Shown: one piece after another, positions 51,901 through 62,104 of the stretch | How positions within the stretch are numbered: the first letter of the stretch is position 1 | How the letters are laid out: each line of letters begins with the position of its first letter | Source of the DNA: Syngnathus acus | Lineage: Eukaryota > Chordata > Actinopteri > Syngnathiformes > Syngnathidae | Direction: 5' to 3' | NCBI RefSeq assembly: GCF_901709675.1 | Contig: NC_051093.1 | Location: forward strand, 2,191,053 to 2,255,052 | DNA length: 64,000 nt | Program-made: the position numbers and the translations under genes | Notes under the pieces: generated by a model | What the model was told of the DNA's origin: nothing | Seen by the model: the letters and a program-made list of their open reading frames with translations, nothing else | Databases searched by the model: none

Positions 51901-53946
51901 GGTGTGCCTTTGAACGAGCTCCACTCCCGCAAGCTTCACTTCTCCGTCTACGACTTTGACCGCTTCTCCCGCCACGACCTGATTGGGCAGGTGGTGGTGG
52001 ACAACCTGCTGGACTTCAGCGAGGGCAGCGGAGACAAACCCGTGTGGAGGGACATTGTGGAGGGCACGGCGGTGAGTTGCCACCACGAGTCACGTTTGAA
52101 TCAACTCGGATCAAAAGCCAAGCAGACGAAACCCGACTCAATCGCTTTACGTAAACCTAATAATGTGGATCCGACTGGTCTTATAGACTGAACATAATCC
52201 TAAAAGGACTAACAAAGCCCTTAAAGACGTCCAAGATTTAAAAGGCCCTGCCTGACCACTTTGCGTTCACATTGAAACTAGAGTGAGACCGGATCCAACA
52301 ACCAGTTCAGGTCCAAGCGCTGCTGACTCAAAGCGGCCTGATCAATAAAATCCCTTCATCAACAGCTCATCTTTTACATTCCGTCTTCTTGCTTCTTTTA
52401 AAAAGGCACATTTCACGTTCATGTATTGAGTATTGATCCGCGGTTGACGTGAAGTCGTTGAGCCCTCCGCTGTTCCCTGTAAAGTTATTTTGTATGAGCG
52501 GCGCGCACGCCGTCGTGCATCTGATTGGCCGACTGATCAACGACAGAAGCGCGCAGCCTGCAAATGAAGAAAAGGACGGCCGGAGTCCATTACAAATGAA
52601 ATATTCATACGAGACGAATCACGGGCGTCTGATTTATGAAATAAGCAAAGTCTGGCGGAGGAAGTATCGATCCGAAAGGGATGCGAAGCGTGAAAAACAC
52701 AAAAGAGCCGTCGCCTCTGGTTGGCAGCAACAGATTGGCGTATGATTTATTTCGAGTGACACATCAGCCGCCTTCCTCCCAGCCTGGCAATCGTCGAGGA
52801 AAAAGTCTTTGGCGGAATGGCCGTCCCCACCAGACCCAATGGCTGGTACTGCATCGGACCTGGCTTGCCAGGCCACCTTGTCCACTGCTGCGGTCCTTTT
52901 GAGCTCCATTTTTCTCTGACTCCACAGGAGAAGGCTGACCTCGGGGAGCTCAACTTCTCGCTATGCTACCTGCCCACGGCCGGCCGACTCACGGCCACCG
53001 TCATCAAGGCCACCAACCTGAAGGCCATGGACCTGACTGGTTTCTCGGGTAAAAGAACTCATGTGAACCTGAACAAACGTGTTTTTGTCAAGCTAAAGGC
53101 CACCGTCATTGATTGACAGCTGTTTTATTGTTGGTCACTCCGGGAGCAGCGACAGTGGCGACAGCAGTAGTGTTAATATTATCAGTGTCGCCCTCCCGGA
53201 AGATGGCAACTGTTAGTGCCGGCGCGATTCCGAGACAGACGCTCGGGAAACATAGTGTGAAAAAATAGATGGCCGCGTGTGCGTTTCCCAGGATGCATAA
53301 CAAAGCGCATCAACCTGCTGCTATTTATTCGCCGCTGCCCCCAGGGTGAGCTGGCATCAAGCGGCAATCTGGACTAATTCCAGGAATTGCTCTTCTCGCC
53401 AGACCCTTACGTGAAGGCCTCCCTGATCTGCGACGGTCGGCGGTTGAAGAAGAGGAAGACGTCCATCAAGAAGAACACGCTGAATCCGACCTACAACGAG
53501 GCGCTGGTCTTTGACATTCCCAACGAGAACATTGAGAGCGTGTCCATCGTCATCGCCGTGATGGACTACGACTGGTGAGCTCTGCTCGAAGCTGCTCGGC
53601 GCGAATATTCGTAACGGCTGTTTTTTGTTTGTTTGTGGTCCCGTCAGCATCGGTCACAATGAGGTGATCGGAATGTGCCGTGTCGGCAGCGACGCCGACG
53701 GCCCGGGGAGAGAGCATTGGACCGCCATGTTGGCCAATCCACGCAAGCCAATAGAGCACTGGCATCAGCTTGTGGAGGTAACATGTTTGGAGCTAAACGC
53801 TTCGCATGAACCCTCGCTGACTTTGGAATATTTTTTTTTCCACATCTGGGCAGGAAAAAGCAATCGGTACGTTTGTGTCGACGAAGGGCGAAGCGTCCCC
53901 CTCCTCCAAGCCGCACATTGTGGTGGACAGTCCTCACTCCGATTAA
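45940..53946 (+). CDS. syt3: Synaptotagmin-3 (10 coding exons)
   Basis: A single-pass Ca2+ sensor with tandem C2 domains. SYT3 acts in regulated exocytosis and in activity-dependent AMPA-receptor endocytosis. Exons: 45940-46090, 47533-47928, 48294-48402, 48727-48903, 50591-50717, 51853-52071, 52928-53048, 53403-53574, 53648-53777, 53854-53946. Phases fit; 564 residues against 590 in human. The N-terminus [13 protein letters not shown] holds Cys10, Cys21 and Cys34, like the disulfide-dimer cysteines of the SYT3/5/6/10 group. Then come a transmembrane segment (about 55-77), a Gly/Ser/Pro-rich linker ending [10 protein letters not shown]2A (about 275-400) and C2B (405-540). SYT6 and SYT10 have different linkers, and linkage to shank1 supports SYT3. 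Confidence 0.95.
47533..47928 (+). CDS. syt3: syt3 exon 2: transmembrane segment and linker
   Basis: Begins in phase as [20 protein letters not shown] and continues to [17 protein letters not shown], the transmembrane helix plus the juxtamembrane Cys/Trp palmitoylation-type region, almost identical to mammalian SYT3. The remainder is a low-complexity Gly/Ser/Gln/His linker with a six-Gly run, ending at the SYT3-typical SYLDMDSYP. Confidence 0.93.
48294..48903 (+). CDS. syt3: syt3 exons 3-4: linker and start of C2A
   Basis: Exons 48294-48402 and 48727-48903. A Gln/Pro/Asp-rich linker leads to [12 protein letters not shown]-like sequence ([14 protein letters not shown] here) and then [12 protein letters not shown], the first strand of C2A. 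Phase 2 at both ends. Confidence 0.9.
50591..52071 (+). CDS. syt3: syt3 exons 5-6: C2A domain with Ca2+ loops
   Basis: Exons 50591-50717 and 51853-52071. Loop 1 [18 protein letters not shown] and loop 3 [11 protein letters not shown] carry the five acidic Ca2+ ligands, so C2A should bind calcium. The polybasic strand [17 protein letters not shown] is intact. Confidence 0.94.
52928..53946 (+). CDS. syt3: syt3 exons 7-10: C2B domain and C-terminus
   Basis: Exons 52928-53048, 53403-53574, 53648-53777 and 53854-53946. Loop 1 [16 protein letters not shown] and loop 3 VMDYDCIGHNE keep the Ca2+ ligands. The polybasic patch [15 protein letters not shown] and the C-terminal WHQLVE motif are intact. 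The tail after WHQLVE is 31 residues, Ser/Pro-rich, ending [10 protein letters not shown] (stop 53944-53946). Confidence 0.94.
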
Positions 53947-56266
53947 GCGGGTCAGTTGTTTATTCATCTCTATTCTGTCTTTGTTTAAAGACTCGCCTCC
54001 TTTGTTGGCTTATTAGTTACGCAAGTCTGTACGACAAGTTTTCCTCAGGCTGCCTGTCGTCGGGCGGAATGCAAGAAGAAAAATGGGTCAAGTGTGTTAA
54101 AGCTGGAGTGTCGCTGAGGAGGTTGTCACGTTTGGGCTGTTTCAGGCGGAGGCATCTTGGGTTATAGAGTCCAAGTTTGGGTTGGGGTTTTTATCAGGAC
54201 ATTGGCTCGAGTTCTCATTTAGCGCCTTAAAGCTTTTCCTCTCCACCACCCGACACAACCGCCTGCTATCGGCGGCCTAATTCCTCTTCATTTCCTCTTT
54301 TTTCTCAGGCCACCGCCGTGTCTCCACCTCCAGACTTTTCCTTTTTCTCTCCTCTCATCTGTGAATACATCTTTTTCCATCAAAGAGAGACTCGCAGATA
54401 CACTCGACGTTTTGGCGCTTCCGCTCAATCTGTTGACGAGAAAAAAAAAACGATAACCACGCAGGAGCGGAGACAAACACACCAACTCACTGTCGGTTTG
54501 CCGTAGTTGATGTATCGTATTTGATCTCGGGAGGCGTGTGATGTGAAAAACTCTTGAAAAAAAATCATGAAAAATTCAAGCCATCTTCAAGGTCCTTGGA
54601 GCGGGACCAAAGCTCGTGTACAGACTCTCGGAGAAGAAGATTGACTGTCTCCCACAAGGCACCTGCCGGATTTACCGACGCTGACCCCTAGAGGAAGGAG
54701 GACCAAACACGGTCTTCAGTGATGTCAGAGGAGCCAGGACAGGACGGAGCGTAGCCTGAGCATGTTACCTTGTGTTCGTTGTCTTCACGCTTCCAGTCGT
54801 CCTCGTGGCTTCTTCTTTGACCATTCCCGGGACGGAGCGTCGTGATGTTTTGTACCAGGGATGCAAGGGACGTCCCCCCCCAAAAAACGCTCAGACTTTT
54901 CCTTGGCGGATGCATCCCAGAGAGAAAAGGACTTTTCTTTTGAGCTTTGGAATCATCTAGTCACACATGGCACATGTCCATGTTGCGTTTATCCGTGTGT
55001 GTTTCCGTGTTTGTGGGTTTTGCATCCGTGTGTGAGTGTGTGTACGTATGCTTGTGTGTCCTAGTGACCTTCTGTGATCATTACCTCGTCCTCCTCCGAC
55101 TCGGCTGCCTAAAAGTCCCGTCTTACATCATCATACGGAGCCATGTTGTTGTGCGAACACTCGCCGGAGGGCAGGACGCGGACGTTTACTCGGACATGAC
55201 CAAAATCGGCTTTGAGTGCAGGTTAAAGCCAGATTTGGCCTCAGCTTTAGGTTGGGTTTGAAATAGGGCTGGTGGGGTGACATTTTCCCACATCAATTTT
55301 TGATAGGTTTGGGTGAGGGCTTCTGTGGAGACTCAGAGTTTAGCTCTGTGTCCATCTGCCAGAAAAGGAGTCCTCCAAGGGGACGACGGGCACAGAGTGC
55401 TGGAGTGTTTTTCAGCAACAGGTCTTGAGGGATACTGTCAGAGTAAAAAAAAAAGTATTGGGACACAGCTGTTAATGAAGTGGACCAGCCAGAAGTGAAC
55501 GACTTGTAAACTGAAACTAAAATTCTTCTGCGTATTGGCGCTCTTTTCTCACATTATCAAAGCCATGTGGCCTCGCACCCTCTTGCTCCTCCCAGTGTCG
55601 TGTAACGCTGTCGTGCTTCGCTGTTTAGTGTGCTGTGCGAAAACCCGGCTGACGGCAAAAAAAAAAAAAATAATTGGGGTTTTTGATTCATCTGGGACAT
55701 GGAATGGATGTGAGTGTGAGTCATGAGTCGTTACGGATCATCGATCTGGCGGTCCCAAGGCTCCTTGACGCGCCCCCTCTCGTTTCCTCTCGTCAGCTCA
55801 TTTTGAGTCCACCTAACCGCCACGCTGCCACCTGGTTTTTAACCGCCACCGCCTTCCTCGTCTGTCTTTTTCATGACTCATGTTTCCCTGTCCTCCATCT
55901 TGGCCCTCACCCTGGCTGTCTTGTGGTGATGTGAATGGTCGCGATGGAGGTCTGCATGCTTCTCAATTAACACGAATGATGTCAACTCGATGCAAAATGA
56001 CATAAGCAACGCTCGGAGCTACAAAAAAAACAATTCAAATAAAATGTTGAACTCATTACTAATACAACTAACGACCACGATGATGATACGCGGGGCAAAT
56101 GTGTTTTTTCTCTGTGTCGGAATTAAGATGCGTATTTATCAATTGGGGTTATTTTTTAAATAAAAAAGGGTATATTCATAATTATGTTTTTTTGTTTGTT
56201 TTGTTTTTAAGCCGGGGCGCGATTGTTTCAGTCCGGGAAGAGTGAAGCGATGCTGTTGGAAATAAA
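53947..56266 (+). other. syt3: syt3 3'UTR
   Basis: About 2.3 kb without recognisable exons, up to AATAAA signals at 56038-56043 and 56261-56266. Low-complexity T-runs appear near 56190. The exact end is uncertain. Confidence 0.45.
56038..56043 (+). terminator. poly(A) signal, probable syt3 3' end
   Basis: AATAAA about 2.1 kb after the stop. A second canonical copy at 56261-56266 is followed by a T-rich region and is equally likely. Confidence 0.4.
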
Positions 56267-56269
56267 AGC

Positions 56270-57279
56270 TATGTATCATGTAGACCGCTGGCGTCTATGG
56301 CTTCTTTCAACGCACGTGTGCAATGTGATAAAGATTAGGAAACTATCAAACATGTCAAAAAGTGAAGAACATATTTTAATTGCATTTTTCCTCTGTTTTA
56401 TGATATTTTTATCTTTTCTGTAATTTCTGTGACTTTTTTAAAACATTTTTGTATGTTATATAAAATGCTTTTGTATAATGTTTAGACAGACTTTTTCCTC
56501 AGTATTTCTTTTTTTGTAGTTGTGTCTTCTCACATATTCGAGTGTTTTTTTTTTTAAATCAAGTACATTTTGCATCTTGCAATGATATTGCGATATTTTT
56601 GTTCTTCACTAATTGCGCCTTTTTTGCATAATGTTTGAGGATTACCTTTTCCCAGCCTCGCCGTGCACGTCTCTGGATTCTTTCAACACACATCGAGTAT
56701 ACGATGTGTAGGATGCTGAAGAGGAACTCTGACGCATCTATATTTGTCCACCTGGACTGACCTACTGTGCTCTGCATTAAGTCAGTGGTCTGGAATTATT
56801 CAGCCACTTTGCCATGAATTCTTTATCGTAGCCGTTTTCATTTTGGCCAACTGCAAAATGGAGCACAACTTGGGATCTTCCCCTCCATCTGGACACCCAA
56901 AACCTCTCATAAGATCCAATCAAGTGGTCGTTGTTCCTCGAGCTGGAGATGCCCATGAGGAAGAAAAACAATCTGGGATGAGGGAAGAAGATTCAAGAGG
57001 GGATGGGGGTTGTGTGTGTGAGTGTGTGGGACAGCGCTATAGACAGGCTCGCAAACACACATACGTACACACACATAACGATGCACCAGTCCAAGAAGAA
57101 ATATGAGGGGAGGGGTGAGAGGGTTAGCGTCTCCATGGCAACGTTTTCACCGTCAAGGACAAGGAAAAAATATAATTTCTTCAGACTTGTATGTGCATTT
57201 TTTAAAAAATATTTTTGATTATTTCCGCCAATATTTTTTTTTTAGTATTTTTGACAATTTCCCTCTATTTATTTTTTAA
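56270..57279. other. Intergenic spacer between syt3 and med25
   Basis: AT-rich then mixed sequence. A small frame at 56744-57106 has no family resemblance. Nothing recognised. Confidence 0.45.
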
Positions 57280-57598
57280 CAGCAATGTCAACCGGTGGTC
57301 CGCGGTCTTCTAGTGATCCGTGGTAGTATTGCAGGTGGTCCGCGAAATTGGAAATGGAAAAGAATTGCAACATTTTTTTTAATAAAATGGATTCATTATT
57401 TAGACTTGATTTATTTGCCAGCTAATTTTGTGAATCATTTACCCATCCAAATTATGTCAAATATGGCTAAGATTCCCAAAACAGACATACAGATGCAAAT
57501 AAATAGCCTGTATAAAATAATATTCCAAAGCAGTGGTCCACGAGTTGCTTCTTGGTTATGATCGTGGTCCCTTGGACAAAACCAGTTGAAAGCCCCTG
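57280..57598. mobile_element. Decayed hAT-like MITE
   Basis: Inverted ends are only partly conserved (left CAGCAATGTCAACCGGTGGTC; the right end inverted contains CAGGGGCTTTCAACTGG). The interior repeats GTGGTCCGCG and GTGGTCC words. About 320 bases, non-coding. Confidence 0.5.
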
Positions 57599-57817
57599 AA
57601 CTACAGTAATACGCATTTTTGCATATAGTTGTCGTATGCTTTGTGTGGAACGGGGGGTTAGCATCTCCATGGCAACGTTCCCACCGTGCAGAAGAGGAAA
57701 AAAATATAATTTAGTGGGAAAGACATTTGGCTCAGTTCAGTGAGCTGAGAGAAGACAGCGCGCGAGGGGATGGGGGAGGAGGAGGGTGGGTGGGTGGGGA
57801 ATTGAGGTGTTTCTACG

Positions 57818-58141
57818 CAGGGGTGTCAAACTCATTTTTTTCACGGGCTGCATTGTCGTCATAGCTTCTTACGGAGGGCCATTATGACAGTCAACCCAAA
57901 TAAATGTATGAGCACCTCATATTATATACAGTAAAAGCTACAAAACAAACTGACAAATAACTCGTTTTCAAATCAGACGAGTAAAAACTGGTCAAATACT
58001 TAGAAAAAAAGATATTAAAAGTGAAGACAATTTGCTATTCTAGTAATGACACGAATTTGATGCACAATTTGTCTTCGCGGGCCACATAAAATGATGTGGC
58101 GGGCCGTATCTGGCCCCCGGGCCTTGAGTTTGACACCTGTG
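57818..58141. mobile_element. hAT-type MITE (CAGGGGTGTCAAACTCA ends)
   Basis: The left end CAGGGGTGTCAAACTCATTT and inverted right end CACAGGTGTCAAACTCAAGG are the hallmark termini of a very common vertebrate non-autonomous hAT element. Subterminal GGGCTGCATTGTCGTC and GGCGGGCCGTATCTGGCCCC also fit. The 8-bp target duplication has decayed. Confidence 0.8.
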
Positions 58142-58429
58142 GCATAGAGCCTCTTGACAAGCCTGGCATTAGCCGCCAATGCTCATGTGCTACTATCGTA
58201 CAGTATAGCAGCCTTATGCGAGCTTCATGTCTGTTTGTTCCTATTTACGGACTTTTAACTGGTGGAGGTAGAAAAGAGTAGCTGAACTTAAATTGTGGAT
58301 CTACTGCAGATATTTGCTGACATCTATTGGAAGACGCGGCTCACTGTAAAAGAGAGAGGTGCGGAAACTAAAATGTCCGCTAGATAGCAGCAGAGTTAGA
58401 ATACCGCATCTTAATAGTGGAGGAAGAAG

Positions 58430-58644
58430 ACGGCCCCACACGTCACTTCACGTTTGTCCTCCGCCACTTCCGGTGAAAATACAACAAAACGCTCATACTA
58501 GCCATGCTGTGACAAGTCCGATTCACACGTTTGGAATATTTACTTCACCTTTTAGCTCACCAGAAGCTTCATCTGAAACTTGGTGAATGTGGCGGAACGT
58601 TGCCATGTTGTGACGGGACGGACGGACATTTTGGTTCGACTCGC
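58430..58644 (+). promoter_or_regulatory. med25: med25 promoter and untranslated first exon
   Basis: GC-moderate, TATA-less. It has an ETS-type CACTTCCGGTG at about 58464-58474, common in housekeeping promoters. The exon ends at an excellent gtgagt donor (58645), matching the acceptor at 58955 before the start codon. A short uORF opens at 58587 (8 codons). Confidence 0.5.
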
Positions 58645-58959
58645 GTGAGTTTATAAACATCGGCGCCTGGCTAATGATGGCTGCTGTCAGTCAAGAAATT
58701 TCATTGTGGTTCTTGCTGTAGTTTCGCTTTCTATTTGTCCTTCTTTGTCACTGTTTTATAGAAAAAAAGTTATATTAAAGAACAGCTTATGAGCCCCTTA
58801 GCCTGCCATAACAGTTGACAGCGAGAGCTAACGTTGCCAAAGTTTTTGTTGACGTGACGTCACTGTCAATTCCCAGCGTTTCCTTCAGATTTTTAAAGTA
58901 CAATCATTACTGTGAATGGAATTGGAATTGATAATGTGGTGTGTCTTGTGTGTAGGTCC

Positions 58960-60092
58960 ATGGTGTCCCTCATGGAGGCTTCCACCAAGCCGGGCAGCAA
59001 CCAGGTGGCTGATGTGGTCTTTGTTATTGAGGGCACAGCCAATTTGGGGCCCTACTTTGAATCCCTCAGGAAGAATTACGTACTTCCGGCTATTGAGTAA
59101 GGCCAGCGTTAATGTCATTTTTCAGAGCCTCATGTATAGAAGCGGATAGTTCAAGTGATGCATGCGTTACTGCAGGTATTTCAATGGAGGACCCCCAGCG
59201 GAAACAGACTTTGGAGGCGATGTGAGAACGACCGTATTATCTGTTCACATTTAGCAGCTTGCTTTGCAACATTTCCACGACAGTGTTGATCCCTCTGCTT
59301 TTTTTTTTTTCTTTGTCATCTGCGACCTCCCCCAGTACGGGGGGACTCAGTACGGCCTGGTGGTGTTCAACACGGTGGACTGTGCCCCCGAATCGTACGT
59401 CCAGTGTCACGCTCCCACCAGCTCGGCTTTCGAGTTTGTCTCCTGGATCGACAGCATCCAGTGAGTGCACCTTTTGGCTACGCACGCGCTGTGTTTCAAG
59501 TGGGGAATCTCAAGTGTTCACCTACTTTTCCACCCAGATTCATGGGGGGCGGAGCAGAGAGTTGTAGTCTTATTGCGGAAGGGCTCTCAGTAGCCTTGCA
59601 GCTCTTTGACGACTTCAAGAAGATGCGGGAACAAATGTGAGATTCTTCACACACAGTCCGGTTACATATAGGCGGCCACATGAAATTAATGCATTGTATA
59701 AATGAAATAGAAACACGTTCCTGCTGCCATGTCACTTTTCTCCTCCCATCACCAGAGGTCAGACACACAAAGTGTGCGTCCTGCTGTGTAACTCTCCGCC
59801 GTACCTGCTTCCGGCCGTGGAGAGCGTCAGCTACACAGGCTGCACCGCCGACAACCTGGTCAAGATCATCAGAGACGTGAGTTCTCCCGAGCCCTTGTGA
59901 TGTTTGCGAGCCAGATGATGTTCCCATCAATGTCTTCTTTCCAGAGAGGAATCCACTTCTCGGTGGTGGCCCCCAGAAAGCTGCCTGCCCTGAGAGCTCT
60001 GTTTGAACGGGCGTCTCCAGTAGGGGGCGTTGTGGAGCCTCATCCAGACTACAGCCCAGACATGGTGTTGGTCAGGGGCATTTCACTGCCTG
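58960..60092 (+). CDS. med25: med25 exons 1-6: VWA domain
   Basis: [78 protein letters not shown] and [18 protein letters not shown] are nearly identical to human MED25. Six small exons with very short introns (79 to 119 bases). The MIDAS-like metal site is degenerate in MED25, as in the family. Confidence 0.94.
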
Positions 60093-62104
60093 GTAAGTCA
60101 CACTCGTGACTGGGATCCTTCTTTTTTCCTCATCACCTCTACACTTTCACCAAAAACGTGATGTGATCAAGTATGCAAATAAAATTTTTTCCATGTTGCG
60201 CAGTGTCATCGGCCGGAGGTCCCGGGCCTATGAAGCCTGTCTTGCCGCCTCAGCCGCTGACTGTCAATCAGCCTATGGTCGGGGGCCCACAAGCTCCTCC
60301 CCCCATGAGCGCTGCACATCCTTACCAGGTGCCTGGCCGGTGGCCAGCGTCGGCCGTCTTAACTCACGCCGATTTGCGTCTGGCTGCCGTGGCTAAAATA
60401 TTTGACGTTGCTTTGTCTTCCATTTGAATCTGCCTGCCGACAGAATCCACCAACCATGACTGCTGCTCAGGTGGCTGCACAGATGGTTGTGGAGGCAGCT
60501 AAAGGCCAGAAGAACCGATGTGAGTTGCCCACTGACTGTGTCTGCGCGTGTGCATATGTGCACAAGGGAAAAAGTAACTGCACGGCAAACATGATTACCG
60601 CCGACGTATCCCACCTCTCTCCTCCAGTCGTAGAGATGGTCAACGCGGGCCCGCCGTTCGCCGGCCAGCCGTCCATTCCGTCGCTATCGGGGGTGAAGCT
60701 CAACCAGCCCAACATCTCCACCGTCACCACAGCCGCTCAGTCCATGATGCCGCAGCCGCCAGGCGCCCCCAACCAGCAGCAAGCGGTGGTGCCGCCCGGC
60801 CAGCCACCGCCCAATCAGCCACCTCAGCCACCCACTCAGCAGCAGCAGGCGCCTAACCAGCCTGCGCCGCCCGCAGGACAGCCCAACATGGTTCGACCTT
60901 TGAGCAGCTGTGCCGAGCCCCGTGTACTCAGTGATGGAGTTATATTTAGATCTGTGTTTTTTTTTTTTTAAGTCGGGTGTGCAGGCACCACAAGGGAATC
61001 CCAATCCGATGGGCCAGCAACAGGGCATGGCCAACAAGATTGTGGCATGGAGTGGCGTGCTGGAGTGGCAGGAGGTAATTCATTCTAACGACGACACCGC
61101 CATCACAGTTAGGATGCAAATGATGTCTTTCTCTGAGTTTTATAAATAGTGGAAGTCATCTTCAAGTCATCAACGACTTAGAGAATAATTATTGTGTATT
61201 GACTCACCCTAAAAATGAGCTGACTTCTCACCTTGACTCAAAATAGAAGGTGTCGGCAATGCACCTCGTCGAATTATCTCGTGAAATCTTTCACCTCGAG
61301 ACTTGGCAGATTCCGATCTGCGGGTGTTGGAAGAAAAAACAGTGTTGGAGTTGTACTGCGGGCTGATCACATTTGCGTCCTTTTGCAGAAGCCCAAAGCC
61401 GCCTCCTTGGATCCCACCACCAATCTAACACGCTCCCTGCCGTGTCAAGTGCAAGTTAACCAGGGCGAGAACCTGTGAGTGGTCTTAGCCATGGGTCTTT
61501 TGCCACTTTTGCTTTGTCGCTGATGCCTTTGTCTCCACAGCAACACGGACCAGTGGCCACAGAAGCTCATCATGCAGCTGATCCCACAGCAGCTTTTGGT
61601 CAGCCGCTTTCAGCTACTTCTCATTGTCACGCCAGCGCCGCCTTTGTGCTCACACTTGGCTTTCTCTCTGCAGACGACATTGGGGCCGCTCTTCAGGAAC
61701 TCTCGAATGGTTCAATTTCTCTTCACCAATAAGGACATGGAGTCGCTCAAAGGCCTTTACCGCATTATGGCCAACGGTTTTGTAAGTCTCAAGCTGTGCT
61801 GCCAAATATATTTTTGGGTGTGGAGAAGACAATCTTTTTTTCTGGTTTAGCATCATAAAATAGAATCAAATAACTTTTTTCTCCCCCAGACATCCAAGCT
61901 GCTAAGCTTTTCTCCTTGTGCTTTCAGGCCGGCTGCGTCCATTTCCCGCACACCACATCGCCATGCGAGGTGCGGGTCCTCATGTTGCTCTACTCGTCCA
62001 AGAAGCGCATCTTCATGGGCCTCATCCCCAATGACCAGAGTGGATTTGTCAACGGCATCCGTCAGGTCATCACCAACCACAAGCAGATCCAGAGTCATCG
62101 CGCG
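58960..62104 (+). CDS. med25: Mediator subunit 25, 5' part (14 coding exons; C-terminus beyond window)
   Basis: A Mediator tail/head subunit that links activators and nuclear receptors to RNA polymerase II. Exons: 58960-59096, 59176-59221, 59336-59460, 59538-59636, 59756-59876, 59945-60092, 60204-60328, 60444-60519, 60628-60890 (donor unsure), 60985-61074 (or from 60973), 61389-61474, 61541-61598, 61674-61781, 61928-62104; about 553 residues. A VWA domain (about 12-225) tethers it to Mediator, then a Pro/Gln linker, then the ACID/PTOV domain (about 386-545) that binds acidic activators. The Gly/Pro/Gln tail with the LXXLL nuclear-receptor box expected in MED25 is not in this window. Start: [20 protein letters not shown]; the second Met (58972) could also be used. 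Confidence 0.94.
60204..60984 (+). CDS. med25: med25 exons 7-9: Pro/Gln-rich linker
   Basis: Exons 60204-60328, 60444-60519 and 60628-about 60890. Conserved [20 protein letters not shown] precedes a Pro/Gln/Asn-rich stretch ([20 protein letters not shown]). No good donor is present at the expected place. Phase-0 options are gttcga (60891), gtactc (60924) and gttata (near 60939), so the last residues are uncertain. Confidence 0.75.
60985..62104 (+). CDS. med25: med25 exons 10-14: ACID/PTOV domain
   Basis: [85 protein letters not shown] and [20 protein letters not shown] form the complete activator-binding beta-barrel shared with PTOV1. The last exon here ends at gtgagt after HKQIQSHRA; the next exon is not seen before 64000. 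Confidence 0.94.

Noticed and set aside
60467-61037. Antisense frames over med25 exons
   Set aside because: Complement of Pro/Gln-rich coding sequence. The plus strand carries all conserved motifs.
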